DNA of 64,000 nucleotides from Gambelia wislizenii (taxonomy: Eukaryota; Chordata; Lepidosauria; Squamata; Crotaphytidae), in contig JAUMIR010000004.1 in NCBI GenBank assembly GCA_030847615.1, positions 69,719,001 through 69,783,000 on the forward strand, given 5' to 3'. Below are positions 21,736 through 34,988 of this stretch, in pieces (position 1 is the stretch's first letter; the number at the start of each line of letters is the position of its first letter). The notes under the pieces were generated by a model, which saw only the letters and a program-made list of their open reading frames with translations, did not search any database and was not told where the DNA came from. Both the position numbers and the translations under genes were made by a program.

Positions 21736-22913
21736 TGCTATAGCTGTAGTTTAAGTGAAAATTAAGCAAGAAAGATATGGCTGGAAAGACAAGAGTGATG
21801 AGAAGCTGAATGCAGAATGTGAGAATCACCCATTTTCAATTTCATTTTGTTTCTGAAAATCCCACCTGCATGTTCTTCCTATCCTAATTTCATATAAGAT
21901 TCTGAGAGTTTGTGCATGTGCTTTCTCATGCAAACTCAAACATATTTTAGTATGCACTTTCCCCATTGACTAAAGGGTGTTTTGTATGCCCTTTTCAAAG
22001 ACATGCATTTCAAATTACGCACATTTATTTTTATATAAATTTTATATATATGAGAGGGTCTGCAGTTTTATGATTTCTTCCCAGTGATGGGAAACTGAAA
22101 GATATACACACACTTTTTCAAATGGCCGCATAAAACACAAACTGGATGAATTTGGAAAAAAAAAATGTATGAATTAATGGCCATGTCTCTGCCCAGTGGA
22201 GAAGCACATCTGTGATGGCACTGCTAGGCCATCTTCTCTCTGTAACTAAAAAGATGCCGTATGTTGCAAGCTCTATTGGTTCAGGCTGGTGTGTTACAGT
22301 TACACAGCCCACTCACATGGGTTATATGGTCTATATGACACAGCTTATTTCTTCTGACAGAGCTACCGTGACTTTGTTAGCTGGGGATGCCTACACCTGT
22401 TGTATTTCTGCCTGTTTTGAAGTTGTTATGATCTAACTACACATTGCATGCAAATGTCTGCAGCCAAGTTCCAGTGCAGTTTTCAAAAAGAAAAAGAAAA
22501 GCCACATTGGGAAGGTGGGATTCAGAAAAAAATAATAATGCTGTACTTTTAAGCTCTGAGCTTTGGGGATGGAATAAAGGCTGTCAAATTTTACATGTTA
22601 CCATTTCCAGCATTTTAAGATTCTAGCTCACATTAGATAAAGGTAAATGTTTCTAGTCCTCACATTGCTGTCTAAGGAGTTGAAAAATCAGGAGGAACAA
22701 AAAGAATGCAACTTTTATGTTTTTAAAATGGCATGACATTAAATCAAGGAATAATATTTAATGAAAACCTAATACAAGCATTTTGATCATCTGGAGATTG
22801 CAGAACTCAATACTTCAGGTGACTTCAGAACATGTGGGAAACTTCTCACAAGGTCATAACATGCACAAAAGCGGAGGCCTTCCAGGTTGGAAGAATTTGC
22901 CAATATGAGTAAA
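21736..22913. other. Stretch with nothing recognised
   Basis: AT-rich and non-coding; no repeat that I can name. Confidence 0.35.
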
Positions 22914-23440
22914 GTGAAGTTGAAGGCTTTCATGACTGGCATCCATAGTTTTTTTGTGGGGTTTTTCCGGGCTGTGAGGCCATGTTCTAGAAGAGTTTTT
23001 CCTGACATTTCACCTGCATCTGTGGCTGGCATCTTCAGAGAATGGTGGCAGTGTGGGTGTGTAGGGTTTATATACTGTGATTCCCTCTTGAAAAGGATTA
23101 GCGTGTAAAGTTGTGTATTCAGTTGTTGGATGTTCAGTTCTTAGGGTGGTAGGATATGTGAGGGGGATTAGTGTCTATTTAGCTCATGGTCCACTCTCTG
23201 CTGAGAAGCCCCCTCAACACATGTAAATGAACTTCCCCCAGTGACAGGGGGCTTCCGAGCAGACACAAATTTACATGCTAATCCTCTTCAAAGGGACTCA
23301 CAGTATATAAATCCAACACACCCACACTGCTATTATTCTCTAAAGATGCCAGCCACGAAACGTCGAAGGCAAAACATCAGGAATAAACTTTTAGAACATG
23401 GCCCCACAGCCCGGAAGAAACCCACAAAAAAACTAATCTG
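22914..23440. mobile_element. Penelope-like repeat as an inverted pair
   Basis: A minus-strand copy of the Penelope 3' repeat (22914 to about 23205) faces a partial plus-strand copy (about 23213-23440). They meet near CTGAGAAGCCCCCTCAACAC. The minus copy starts with an extra block (GTGAAGTTGAAGGCTTTCAT) absent from the end of the plus copy. The same arrangement recurs at 43212-43926. Confidence 0.75.
22995..23043 (-). ncRNA. Hammerhead-like motif in the minus-strand Penelope repeat
   Basis: On the minus strand: TTCT, CTGAAGA (complement of 23032-23038), then GCC..GGT as a weak stem II, GAA, ATGT, C, AGGA. The cores are intact. Stem III is replaced by ATGT, which can only self-pair with wobbles. 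Confidence 0.35.
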
Positions 23441-24249
23441 TGTAATGTTTGTACTGAACAGAGCTGGTTCCCCACCTATGCTTTAATATGACAGCAAAGG
23501 AATTGTCATCCAGAGATGCCATGACAGGTTTAAACTGTATGTGACTTGACTGGTCTGTTTTTAATGCATGAACTACCTTCACCTGCCTCTCAGAATTTTT
23601 CTGTCTGTCTTAATAGTACTGGAGTGCAGTTCATCAAACACTATTCCCGCACAGCCTCTGTGTGTTTCAGTAGATTTTAGAGAATTTAAAAGACAATAAT
23701 TAGTTCTGAAGCAATTTAGATGTGCATGCAGTGCTCTGGATTGACAATCCAACTAAGGGTGTAGTGTTGTTTCTGTGAAAAGCCTGCTGAGTAATGCAAG
23801 GCAAGCTGGGACAAAGGTTGCCAGCTCTGGACTGCCAACTGTCTACAGTTTTCAGACAAATTCAACAGGCACTACTTTTATTGTTGGTTTTATACTGATT
23901 TGTTGCATCTACATTCTTCGTGCAATACAGAGGGACACATCTGGAACAGGACTGTATCTCAATGGTGATGCAAATTTTATTTTATTATTATTGGAGGCAT
24001 TCTGATGATGAGGGAACAACCAGGTTATATTTTCAAAGTATTAAAATGAGTAGGGGAAATTCTATTGTTATAATGAGTACCTTTCCTAGTTATTTTTAAA
24101 AGTTAATTTAAAAGGATATTTGGGGACATTTTTAGAAGGAATTTGACAGGATTTTCAAGGTTTATGCCTTTCTCTTATACATTCTAAGGTCCACCCCACT
24201 CCTGCACAAAAAAGCAGCAGCAACAACAAAGAAAAGTAAAAAGCAACCA
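23441..24249. other. Stretch with nothing recognised
   Basis: Non-coding, no named repeat. Confidence 0.35.
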
Positions 24250-24425
24250 GTGATGGCTGGTCGCTCCCATGGCAGTGGGGCATTTAATCAGCTCTGAGTT
24301 TTAGTCCAAATTTTAAAGGTGCTATCCAAGTTGCTGAATGGAGAATAGGGTTCAGCACCTTGGATAGCTCCTTTAAAGTTCAGACTAAAACCCAGAGCAG
24401 ATTCACCTGCCACTGACATTGAAGC
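24250..24425. mobile_element. Foldback MITE
   Basis: Arms GCTCTGAGTTTTAGTCCAAA..GCTATCCAAG (from about 24290) and CTTGGATAGC..AGACTAAAACCCAGAGC (to about 24400) are complementary over about 48 bp with some mismatches. An outer pair CAGTGATGG / CCACTGACA weakly extends it. Confidence 0.55.
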
Positions 24426-24889
24426 TGCTAGATAATATAATTATAACCATGATTGTCCACTTTTATGAAGGATTGCCTACTTTCTACATTTAATTGGCAT
24501 ATTTTAATTTCCCTTTCAAAGCCACCACCAGTCACCGGAAGCAAGGCATTGATCAATGCAATGAAGTATTCTCTAATCACTCAAATTAGTAAATCAATAC
24601 ATTACTTTAAAAAAAAACACATAATGAGAATGGATTACTTTCTAAGCTGTAAGTGGCAGGAGATGAAGTGCAGGCTTTCATCATGGTATTCCCTATAGTA
24701 ACACCCTCAAGGAAAGACTAAAAACTCAGGGGCAGTGTTGCTTGCTGTCTGTTGACAGATCAGTGTGTTTCTAGCCATTTTCATCCCTTCCACGAGGAGG
24801 TCTTTTATAATGCTAATAGATTTTTTCCCATTTGAGACCAACCCACTCCAAAATACTTCAGATTACAACTGGAATAGCTTGTAACAATA
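24426..24889. other. Stretch with nothing recognised
   Basis: Non-coding AT-rich sequence. Confidence 0.35.
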
Positions 24890-25118
24890 CAGTTGTCCCT
24901 TCACATTAGCTGCGATTTGGTTCCAGGACCCCCTGTGAATACCCAAATCCATGAATACTCAAGTCCCATTATATGCAATGGCATAGCAAGATGGTGTCCC
25001 TTATATAAATTGGCAAAATCAAGGTTTGCTTTTTGGATTATTATTTTTTTAAGAATATTTTCAAGCCGTGAATACTTAAACCGTGAATGCCAAATCTGTG
25101 AATGTGGAGGGACAACTG
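24890..25118. mobile_element. 229-bp Tigger-like MITE
   Basis: TA-flanked, ends CAGTTGTCCCTTCACATTAG and AATGTGGAGGGACAACTG. Same length and body as 11339-11567 and 55944-56173. Confidence 0.85.
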
Positions 25119-26499
25119 TACACTGTTGCTAGGATAATCTGATTCCTTTCCAGCTGCTATGGAAATTGCAACTGAACTCAAAGGACACAGGGCTCTACTA
25201 CACTGTGGCAGGTGATAGAAGAGACCCCAGAGAGCCATTGCAGAGCAGAGTGGAATCTTTAGACCATCTTTATTGTCAGTAAATAATACTGAGCTAAGTG
25301 GACAAACAGTCTGAACTGATATAAGGTAGCTTCACATGTCCCTTTCAGCTTACCAGAAAACCCCATTTAGCCAACAACCTTAACATGAGAGAAAGGCAGG
25401 CTGGTATATTAGAAAACTTGAGCATGCCTATTATAACTAGACTAGCGCTCAAATCAGCACCAGATTTACACCTTCCCCTGCACCCTAAAACCCATCATGG
25501 GATTGCAGCTGTTGTAACGAACAGGAAGGGAAGTGGTTTACCACAAATGTACCAAGGCACTATGGCCTGGAGTAGTGACCAAATGCTCATTCTATTCTTG
25601 TGACTTTAGTTTGCAGGTGGATGCACAGCTGGCATTGCTAGTTTGTAGTGCCCTTCATAGTGCCATCTTGGATTGCTCCACTTTTCTTAGATTGGGGTAG
25701 ACTGGTCCTCATTATCTATGCTCTAGAAACATTCAGGTACACTACTATAAGCCCTTGTGTGCAGAGCTGCCTTTGTAAAGCATTCTGAAACACTGGTGTA
25801 GAATATGGTAGCCAGATATTAACTGATACTCACTACTGTATGAATAAACATATTACACCACAATAGGCTCCACACTTGTTGCTTAACTTAAAGTTCTACT
25901 TTGTTTGATATTCTAAAGCAAGTCTAGGGGATCTAAGCTAAACCTGAATGGGGTGCAGTGGCATGCAGTGTGGTGCGGGGGGTACATTCAACTCTTCATC
26001 AGCAATATGGCCACCCACCCTGGCATCTTTGACCAAAGCACCAGATGAAGCTTCATGATTCAGTACTTCAACCAAGAACCCAGCTTTGATTCTCCTCCTT
26101 CTCCTCTGTGCTAGAAAGGGAAAGGAGGGAGTAAATCAACCTGCAAATGCCAGCTGATAGTGGCCACTTAGCAGACCATTCTGCCTCCGCATTGATAGGA
26201 AGAGTGATGTACAGGGGAATATCCATTCAGTGCTTGGAAGTGACAAAACAAAACAAAAAACAGCAGGGAGAGTCCTCTCTCTCACTGTTTGTACCCTACA
26301 GGGGATTATCCAGGCATCCTTGTGGGCCAGATGCTGACCCACCATGGTCCAGATTTGTTCATAGGCCAGAGCTCTATTGTCCCAGCATCTAAAGGACTTA
26401 ATTTCCCCACCAAGTGGGGGATTGTCTTCATCAGAGACCGTCTTCCAGGTGTGGAACAATGTGGGGAAAAATAAACAATATAAATAAAAACAAATTAAA
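25119..26499. other. Stretch with no recognised gene
   Basis: The longest frame (minus, 26136-26582, 148 codons) shows no motif I recognise and no host-exon splice sites. It may be an old LINE remnant, because an L2-like tail follows directly. Confidence 0.35.
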
Positions 26500-26815
26500 G
26501 ACATTTTTAAAAAAGCCTGATGAGTGGCTATGGGAGATAGGGTGTTCTCAATCATAATGCCCAAACCATGGAGCTCCCTCATTCAATATACTCATGTGGC
26601 ATCTTCTCATTTCTTTGAGGCCAGGCAGGCTTTTAAATAACATTTGCAGTCTTTTTAATGATGTTTTGTTTTCCTTGCTGCTGTTGTTTTTGCTTCAAGC
26701 TGTTGCTTTTATCCTTGTGATTGTACTGCTGTTCGATATAGTAATAATATTTTGTTATAAGTTATCATGAAGTTATTTGTGGCAGAAGTTGGGATATAAT
26801 AATAAAGTAGACTTT
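26500..26815 (+). repeat. L2-like LINE 3' end
   Basis: T-rich 3' region (TTTTAATGATGTTTTGTTTT, GTTGCTTTTATCCTTGTGAT) ending GGGATATAATAATAAAG, preceded by CCATGGAGCTCCCTC. This is the layout of squamate L2-like 3' ends. Confidence 0.5.
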
Positions 26816-28528
26816 CCTATTCAATGGCAGTCTTGCTCAAAGCAGTCCCTCTTCTTTGTCTCATAAGTTACTGAGAGTCTTTTCCTTTTCACTTACCCCT
26901 TCAAATAAGTAGCTCACATTTTTTTTAAAAAAAATCTTCTTTAGTCATGCTAGACTACAACAGAATCTAGAAACTGTTGATGATTGGCTTGAAGCCTGTG
27001 CTTAGTGCTCCTTGAATTACCGTATGTTTTGTTTTGCCAATAGCTTAAGGCCAGTTGATCTATGGATCTGTTCCAGTTTCTCCTGCACAATATATACAAC
27101 AGCACATTCCTATCCTGTGGGAGTTATGTGAAGATAAGGCAGCATTCCAGGGCATGCTTCCTTTGGAGAAGATCTTGTTGAATTTAGTGGGACTTTCTTC
27201 CCTATATTAATGCACACAGGATCAATGTATATACAGTATGCATTAATGATAATAGTGAGCTTGACCAGAATAACTTACGCAAAGAAGTAGGAGAATCTTG
27301 TCCAAAAAAATATTAAAAAGCACACAGTTAAATGAGTTTTCCTCTTCTACCCTAATCATTGCTTCATTCTTTGAGCATGCCTTGTGCAGCCATGCACAAG
27401 GAGAAAACAATGTGAATAATCAGAATTATGCATACACAGCAAGTTTCATTGTGCCTTGTTCAGTGACTAAACTGTCCTCTTGTTATACTAGATGGCTGAA
27501 AGCCCTTAGTTTAGGTAGCAACATCTTGGATCAATGGCGTTTTGGAATCTTAATCCAAACTAGAACTATTACTTGTAACTAGGGTTACTACTTTTTTCCC
27601 TCTCTACTAGGGCTACTATTCAGCAGATGATGTTTTCCCCAAACATTATGTGTTTCTTTGTTAGTGTTTATGTAGCCTCATTAGAGGGCATGATCTTTTG
27701 GAGAAAGTCCCTACTTCAAACAATTTACAGTTTAGAGTTCAGTGTAGAAGAAAGAGAGGTAGAAGAATGAAGCAGATGAACAGGGAGAGAACATGCACAT
27801 AGTATCAGTTGTATGTGCATTCATGGGTTACAGGCAGTGCATGGGAACAAGCCTCTGTGCCAGAGTGGGGGAAAGGAAAGCCTTCATTTTCTGCTTGTCA
27901 TACAGCTGTCAAAGGCACAAGAATGTTGCTAAAGAAAAAGAGAGGGGAACCCTACATGGAACTGACCTAAATGAAAGGGAGCCCTGTGTCATGCAGCAAA
28001 GCTGACTGCTTTCTTTTGGCTCTTTTCACTTAGCCCAGTTCCATGTAAATTCCATTACTAACAATAGTGATCTTGTGGGAAGATGGCTGAATCCACCCAA
28101 CTAATGAACAACTGGAACATTACTGGCAGATGTCACTGAGTTGAGATGAGTGGTAGGTGAAATCTGGGCAGCATCACAGGCTGCTATAGTAGTTACATAG
28201 TGCCCTATCAGATAGCAATGGCAATTTCTACATAATTAAATAGTAGCAGGGGGACATTTTCTTATGTAGTAATTATGAGTCTTGCTTCTTTCACAGTCCT
28301 AAATATATAAGTCAGCTACTTCTGCTTTAAGGGCATTCCTTACCACAAATGTTGCACTTTAGTTGTGTTAGTCTTTATTGTCAGTAGTCCTACATGGTAT
28401 CTGTCATGATCTGAGGGCACAGTTCACTTGTTCTCCCACTCTAACTTCCTTCTAAGGGGCTTTGGAAAGTCATCTTACATGAGGTTCCATGGCCAGAAGG
28501 CCCCCATCCCTGGTCATACTTAAATGGC
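26816..28528. other. Stretch with nothing recognised
   Basis: Non-coding, mostly unique-looking sequence between the L2-like tail and the CR1. No exon with flanking splice sites and family motif was found. Confidence 0.35.
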
Positions 28529-29575
28529 TGATAGAAGCACAGAGTTGTAGCATTGGAAAGGACCCTAAAGATAATAGATAATAGAGTACAGCCTCCCACC
28601 AGTGCAGGAATCCACAGCTAAAGCAATCCTGGCAGAAGGCCATCCAACATCTATTTGAAAGTCTGCCTGCCTTCTGAGGTAGTCTGTTCTGAGAGTAGTG
28701 GGCATGTCTGTATAAAAAGGATTCTAGCATCCATTTTATGAACAAACCACAATAAAGATCACTTGCTGAGAAGCCCCCTCCTCTCCTGCTTTGCATGTAT
28801 GAAAAAGACAGACAGTCTTTCTTTCAGGAACTAAAACAAAGGGAGCCATCCAGCAAGTTATCTATATGTCCTTGCTACCTCGCCAAGAAAGTCTAGAAGG
28901 CAGCTACTTTTTATCTATGCTTTTCTTTAGATGTATAATTAGAAATTGGCACGAATAACTGAAATATTTGCAAGCTAGCAAAAGTAGGAGGGAAAAGGTA
29001 TAAAGATTTAGCTCTTAGTTAATTCTTGGTTCTTTCCCACATGAAGGTACCATAGCTGTGCAGATATATTTTTGTAAAGGCCTCAGTCTTTGATTCCCCC
29101 CCCCTATTTGTAATAAATCTCCTGTTTTCAAGAAATGCTATTGTCTATTTTGCCTGCCTGCTGTAAGCTTGAGCTGTTAACTGCAAAGGAGAGTGTAGGT
29201 GACAGTTCCATTCCTGAACAGCTCTTTCCATCGTAAAGGTCTTCCTAATGTTTAATTGGAATCTCTTTTCTTGCCATTTGAAACAATTGGTTCATGCCCT
29301 ACCCTCTTGAACAGCAGAAAACAAGTTTGTTCCATCTTTCACATGATAGCTCTTCAGATGTTCAAAGATGTCTATCACATCAATTCTCAGTCTTCTCTTC
29401 TGTTGCCAAAGAATACTCAACTTGTCCATTGTTCCTCATAGGCCCAGGGCTTAGTTTTCAGACCCTTTATTGTCTTACTCTCTTGTCTGCAAGATTTTCA
29501 TGAAGGAACTTATCAAAAGCCTTTCTAGAATCAAGATATACTACATCCACAACATTTTCCTGATCTACATTGCAT
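28529..29575 (-). mobile_element. Old CR1 LINE fragment split by a probable LTR
   Basis: Minus-strand CR1 3' text: AGAGTTGTAGCATTGGAAAG.., CCATCCAACATCTATTTGAA, then after the insertion GAACAGCTCTTTCCATCG and GGTCTTCCTAATGTTTAATT, and further in TCAAAAGCCTTTCTAGAATC and AAGATATACTACATCCAC. Removing 28690-29208 rejoins it as GTCTGTTCCATTCCTGAAC. Confidence 0.75.
28690..29204. mobile_element. Probable solo LTR (515 bp) inside CR1
   Basis: Begins TGAGAG and ends GTGACA (TG..CA), flanked by GTTC at 28686-28689 and 29205-29208. A 4-bp target duplication is usual for gamma-type endogenous retroviruses. An AATAAA lies at 29112-29117 near the 3' part. No internal retroviral genes are present, as expected after LTR-LTR recombination. 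Confidence 0.65.
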
Positions 29576-29640
29576 TGCAGAAGGGTGGGATAGAAATAAA
29601 TTTTATTATTATTATTTATTATTACAAGCTTAAACACTTT
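29576..29640. repeat. LINE-type tail with (ATT)n
   Basis: GGGTGGGATAGAAATAAATT is followed by (TTATTA)n to about 29625. Confidence 0.5.
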
Positions 29641-30397
29641 TAAAAGGGGGCGGGGGAGAGAGAGGAGCCTAGTTTGGCATTATTTGATTTTGAAAAACTC
29701 ATACTGGCTTTTTGTAACACAATAATACAAGTTTTGCAGCATTTTGAAGATTAGGAGATTTATTTTATAATGTACTTTTGTGGATTTGTTTTAGCATGAG
29801 GTTCATAAGTATGAAAAAGTGAAGTGTTAGCCACAAAAACACGTGCTAAAATCTCTTGGTCTTAAAGGTGCCACAAGAATCTTTGTTGTTTTAGGTAACA
29901 GAGTTTCATTTGAAACCTAGGTGATAGCTATGACAAGCCCTGGACACCTAATATTATTGCCTTTGCCTGTATTGGCACAAAATAAAAGTACTCCTAGCTG
30001 GTACTCTCATAGGCTAACTAAATATTACAAACAAGGCTACTGTCAGCTTCTCTTATAATTTCTAGTACAGGGATGGACACAAGATAAGAGCTGTGGGTGA
30101 AAGGCAAACCAACTGCTATCAGCAAAAGTCCAAGAAGAAAAGAGTGTGAAAGGAGCAGTGATGTGTGAACAGAGAAGCCTTTGGCTAAATGATGTGGTAC
30201 AATGTGGTGCAGTCTCTGGCATGCAGCAGCAGCATTGATAAGTTTGTTTAGAGTTCTTTTAGTGACAGTTATCTCCTTCTCAGCTGTATTTAGAAGATGC
30301 TCCCAGTCCTCTCTCCTTTCACTGCAGCAGAAAGGACAGCACAAATGAGGGAATTATTGGCAGTGGGAAGGCAAGTGGGAGAAAGGCACAGATTCAC
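29641..30397. other. Stretch with nothing recognised
   Basis: Non-coding; a G-rich/GA run near 29646-29665. Confidence 0.35.
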
Positions 30398-30840
30398 TTT
30401 ATTTATTTACTTACATCATTTATAAGTTGCTTATTCATAACCAAGGTTCTCTGGTCATTTGTAAAACTTTATCACACTTAAAGATAAAGAATAAAATACA
30501 TTAAAATTCAGTAGTGAACAATTGAATGGGGTTGGGAACAAGACAAGCAAAGAATAAAATCAGCAACAGAGTTGCTCAGGCCAGTACAGGTTTAAATAAT
30601 TAAACATTTCAAGACAGATTAAAAAGAAAATGGGGGAGACATTTACCTTGTGCCAAAATTAATTGTATCATTCAGTAGATGCCAGATGAGCCTCCTTAGG
30701 AAGAATATTCCACCATCAGGGTGCTATCATGGAAAAGGCCCTTTCACTAGAAGCTACTCAACACATTACTCTTGGCCAGAGCATGTAGTGAATGTCATGG
30801 ACCTTGTAAATTTAGAATCCCTTGTAAAATAAACATATCT
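30398..30840 (-). repeat. L2-like LINE fragment
   Basis: TTTATTTATTTACTTACATC marks the tail on the minus strand. Further in, CCTCCTTAGGAAGAATATTC and GCTATCATGGAAAAGGCCCT match a common squamate LINE 3' segment. Diverged. Confidence 0.45.
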
Positions 30841-30954
30841 GTCTGCATTAATGCAGGCTGAATTTAAGGTTGGTCTCATGCATAATTCTGAGATCCAGGT
30901 AGGAAAAGAAACTGACTAGACTGGAAAACAAATTTAATTCTTTCAACAAGATTG

Positions 30955-31175
30955 TTTGTGTGTATGCGTGTGTGCATGTGCCTTCTACTAATGGCAGTCC
31001 CCATGAGTTTCATTGGGTTTTTAAAGGCAAGGAATAATCAGGAAGTTTGGTATTGCTTCCTCTGAAATTTATTCTACAGCACTTGGTATTTGTTGACAGT
31101 CTCCCATCCAAGTACTAACCCAGCCTGACCCTGCTTAGCTTCCAAGATCAAATGGGATCTGGTGCCTTTTTAGAC
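30955..31175 (-). mobile_element. 5S rRNA-derived SINE
   Basis: Same order as 21345-21735: TGTGCATGTGCCTTCTACTA, then TCTGAAATTTATTCTACAGC, then the 5S-like head CATCCAAGTACTAACCCAGC and TAGCTTCCAAGATCAAATGG. Confidence 0.8.
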
Positions 31176-31485
31176 TTGTGCCAACTGGATTACAAATTAT
31201 TTTTTAAAAACCTGATTGTCATATTTATCAGCAAAAGCTCCCAGGTACTTACGGAGAGTTCCCAAAATCTGTAGATGGGAACAATATTATGGTATTTACC
31301 TGAAGAAATTAATCTTTCTTTCACAGTGATACACTGGAAGGGTGTTAACCAGTTGAATGCCAATGCTTTTGTGCTGTGGGCTACTGTATATATGTGTATG
31401 AATGGATTTCTATAATTCTAATGGCTCAGGAAATAAAATATTGATTCCTAATATTCTCTCTTTCATCTCCCTTCAGTCTCCATTC

Positions 31486-31538
31486 ATGAGTTCAAGTAAA
31501 AGAGTGGATCTGAAGATCATTATCATTGGAGCTTTGGG
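31486..31538 (+). CDS. RAB7B: RAB7B coding exon 1
   Basis: The acceptor CTCCCTTCAG ends at 31476, nine untranslated bases follow, and the ATG is at 31486. Encodes MSSSKRVDLKIIIIGALG, splitting Gly18 (GG|T) at the donor GTAAGC (31539). It carries the first beta strand and the start of the P-loop. The short leader implies a non-coding exon upstream. Confidence 0.93.
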
Positions 31539-34500
31539 GTAAGCAGTACTCTTTGTTTTTTCCAGTGTGAAAACTTCCTCAGGAGAGACTTGCTTCCTCT
31601 CTGCATAACCAATGCAATGATTATTCTTTCCTTCTCTGGTTGACCTTTGTATGGCATTGTTGTTGTGTGTCTTCAAGTCATTTCAGCTCATGGCAATGCT
31701 AAGGCAAACTGATCATGTGTTTTCTTGGCCACATTTGTTCCGGAGAGGCTTGCCATTGCCTTCTTCTGAGCCTGAGAAAGTGTGACTAGCCGAAGGTTAC
31801 CCAATTGGTTTCAATGCCCAATTAGTTTCCATGGCCAAGTGGGGATTCAGACCCTGGTCTCCAGAGTCATAGTCCAGTGGTCAAACCATTATATCACACT
31901 GGCTCTGATTACATCTGTATCTTACCAATCCTGTAAAGGAACTCAGGGCAACACACGTTTCTCTCTGCCATCTCTTTTTGTCCATTCAACATCCCTTTGA
32001 AGTAGGGGGGGAAGGGGTAGAGAGACAGAGGAGTCCAAAGTCACTCATTCAATTCGTGACTGCCTGAGATTTGAACATGAGTCTCCCCAGTCCCAGTCTT
32101 ACACTTTAGCCAAGATGGCTGTCCCAGCTACATGTTACATTTCTTGGACGGTTTAAAGGAAAATCCCTTGTAAGTCCTTTAACAATGAAGCTCAAATAAG
32201 ATCTGTTGTTATGTGCCTTTAATTCATTTCCGACTTATGGTGGCTGTAAAATGAACCTATCACAGGGTTTTCTTGGCAAGATTTGTTCAGAGGAGGTTTG
32301 CCTTTGCCTTCCTCTAAGGCTAAGAAAGTGTGACTTGTCCAAAGTCACTCAGTGGGTTCCCATGGACAAGTAGGAATTTGAATTCTGTTTTCTAGAGTCA
32401 TAGGACACTATCAAACCACTACACCACACTGGCTCTATAACCATTGAATCAATTGGATTTATCTATGTTGATTAACCATTCAACAGTTGACTCAGTGGGT
32501 CTAGTTAGGACTAACCAACCAGATTCCAGCCTGTGTTAGTCACATGCTCCCCCATTTTTTCTTATCCAGTAACTCAAAATATATTCTGCAAAAGGAGACC
32601 AAGAGGAAAGCGGACCTTAACCTTTATATTTTTACCTACTATCCACCTCCAAATTACCTTTTCCTGACAAGCTTCCTTCAACCCATTTCTTTTCTTCCAT
32701 AGCATTAAAATTATTTTAATGTTCAGCTACACTTGATTGAGGTGAACAATTAGTCTGAGCTTGAGATGGAGAAAGAGCACAAAAAAAAGAAAAGAAAGAA
32801 AGCTAAGATCTGACATTCTGGCTTCCTACATTCCACTCTCTGAATGTGCTTTAGAAATTTTTTCCTGAGCAGTTTGTGGGGTGTGGGAAGATGCAGTTGG
32901 GGAGGGAGAATCAGCTCTACTATTGGAAGCTGTTGGGTGGAGAGTTGGACACCCTTAGATGCAACTGTAAGTTTCTTATCCACAAGATTTGAATAAAAGT
33001 CATGAAAATAGGAGATAAGAACCAATAAAACTAATGAGCAATAACAAGACAATGCATTCACTCCAAAGCATATGGCATATTTGGTCTACCCTATTCACAA
33101 TTACTAGGAGCTAATATATATTCTCGGATTTTGTTTGGTGCTGATATATGAGACCTATGAAAGTATAAAAAGACTGTGAGGTCGAAGTTTGGCTACCAGA
33201 CCTGAAAGACACCAAAATAAAAACTCAACACGTACAAATTAACTTCCCCCAGGGACAGGGAAGCCAACAATGGACCATGAGCTAAATAGATACTAATCCT
33301 CCTCACATATCCTCCCACCCTAAGAACTGAACATCCAACAACTGAATACACAAATTTACATGCTAATTCTCTTCAACAGGGACTCAAAATATATAAACCC
33401 CACATATCTACACTGCCACCATTCAGCATCTTTTTTTAAACATCCAACACAACTTAACAATGACAATCAACAAGTGGTCTCCCATCATTGCACAATAAAG
33501 GCTAGTGCTGTAGTTTGAGAGGTAATTGTCACAGCCAAGGTCAAGCCTGATCATGCTTAAGACAGATGCCTCTTGGAAGTCTACAGAGTTACTTTCAGAA
33601 GAGCTTTTGCTCTTCTTAAATATCAGCGAATGCTTCTGGGTAGTTTGACCAGTCAGGAAAACTCCCTATGACTTAAGGCACTGTATTGGTCCTCCTTATG
33701 AGAACATCAAATTTAGAGCTCAGCTGTGACAGTTAGTGGTGTGTTAGTCTGGTTTCTGCTTGCTGACTTCAGCAGAAATGTCACATTACAAGTTTCTGTC
33801 CATTTTTGCTATTGCCAAACTGCACCAATAAGAAATGTTTTGTAGTGGCCAATAGATTGGCCACAGGATAAATAATGACATCTTTTTTAAAAAACAGATT
33901 GTGTTTATGGAATTTTTGAGAAAATGTGTATATTTGTTCCCCCTTGTCACTGCCTGATGATTCAGCAACAAATTGATTGACTGATTGATAATGAGCCATG
34001 ACATTCAACATACATCTGACAATAGCACACAGTATTCAAGTATTCAAAACATTTGACACAGACTATGGATTTTGTTATGCCTTATCAAGCCCTAGTTATC
34101 CATAGGCAAACTAGTCTAGTGGCTGTTACAAAAGGCACTTTTAAGAAGACCTGCTAAATTCAGGGACAGATCCCTATCTGGCAATGGTGAATGTTGATAT
34201 AAATTGGTTAAACAAATAAATATAAACAACCATCTTCACTTGGCCTGCAGTAACACTTCTTTTATATGTTTTTGCCCTCTCTCTAGTGTAGGGAAAACCT
34301 CTCTCCTCCACCAGTATGTTCACAAGAAATTTTATGAAGACTATCGAACTACCCTTGGAGCCAGTATCCTGTCTAAAGTGGTGGTTGTGGACCACACACC
34401 ACTGAAACTGCAGGTGAGAGACAGAATAACATAACGGGTCAGATCTCTGGTTCCATTTTCAGGCAGATGTTTATAGCTGAGTCTCATACACTGTTATGAA

Positions 34501-34957
34501 ATGAAAGTGATTGTTAAAGTTATCCTGTTGACAGCAAATTTCCCAGATTCTTAAGTCTGTGGCATTAAAATCTAGCCACCCACTAAACAGGCTTTTCTTG
34601 TTTTTCATGAGCATATTCTTATGTGCACCATGCTTCTCTTACTGGTAAGACTTCAAAGGGTTCAGCATTAACTTGAATTTGGTTCTATTTTGAGAGGAGA
34701 TCAATGTTGTCTTATGGGCTTTTTCAATAATGTATGATATATTTACAAATGCCCAGGCTGAGCATTGTGAGAGGCAGAGCTTAAATACACGGACTAATTG
34801 TTGTCAGACCTCCAAGGAGACAGTCAGTACAGTACCCAAAAAGCACTGTTAATTTTTTCAGAGCTCAAAGTTAAGCTCTTTCTGCCCCTGCCTCAAAGAC
34901 TGCAGTGTTCTTTTGTTTACACCTTACAGTAAGCACAAAAGAACACATCACTTTAAG

Positions 34958-34988
<31 letters not shown>

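Larger units (their letters stand above)
31539..34286 (+). other. RAB7B: RAB7B intron 1 (2,748 bp)
   Basis: Donor GTAAGC, acceptor CTCTCTCTAG. Contains two minus-strand tRNA-type SINEs and a Penelope-like fragment; the rest is not recognised. Confidence 0.9.

Noticed and set aside
26136..26582. 148-codon minus-strand frame
   Set aside because: No family motif; adjacent to an L2-like tail; not supportable as a gene.
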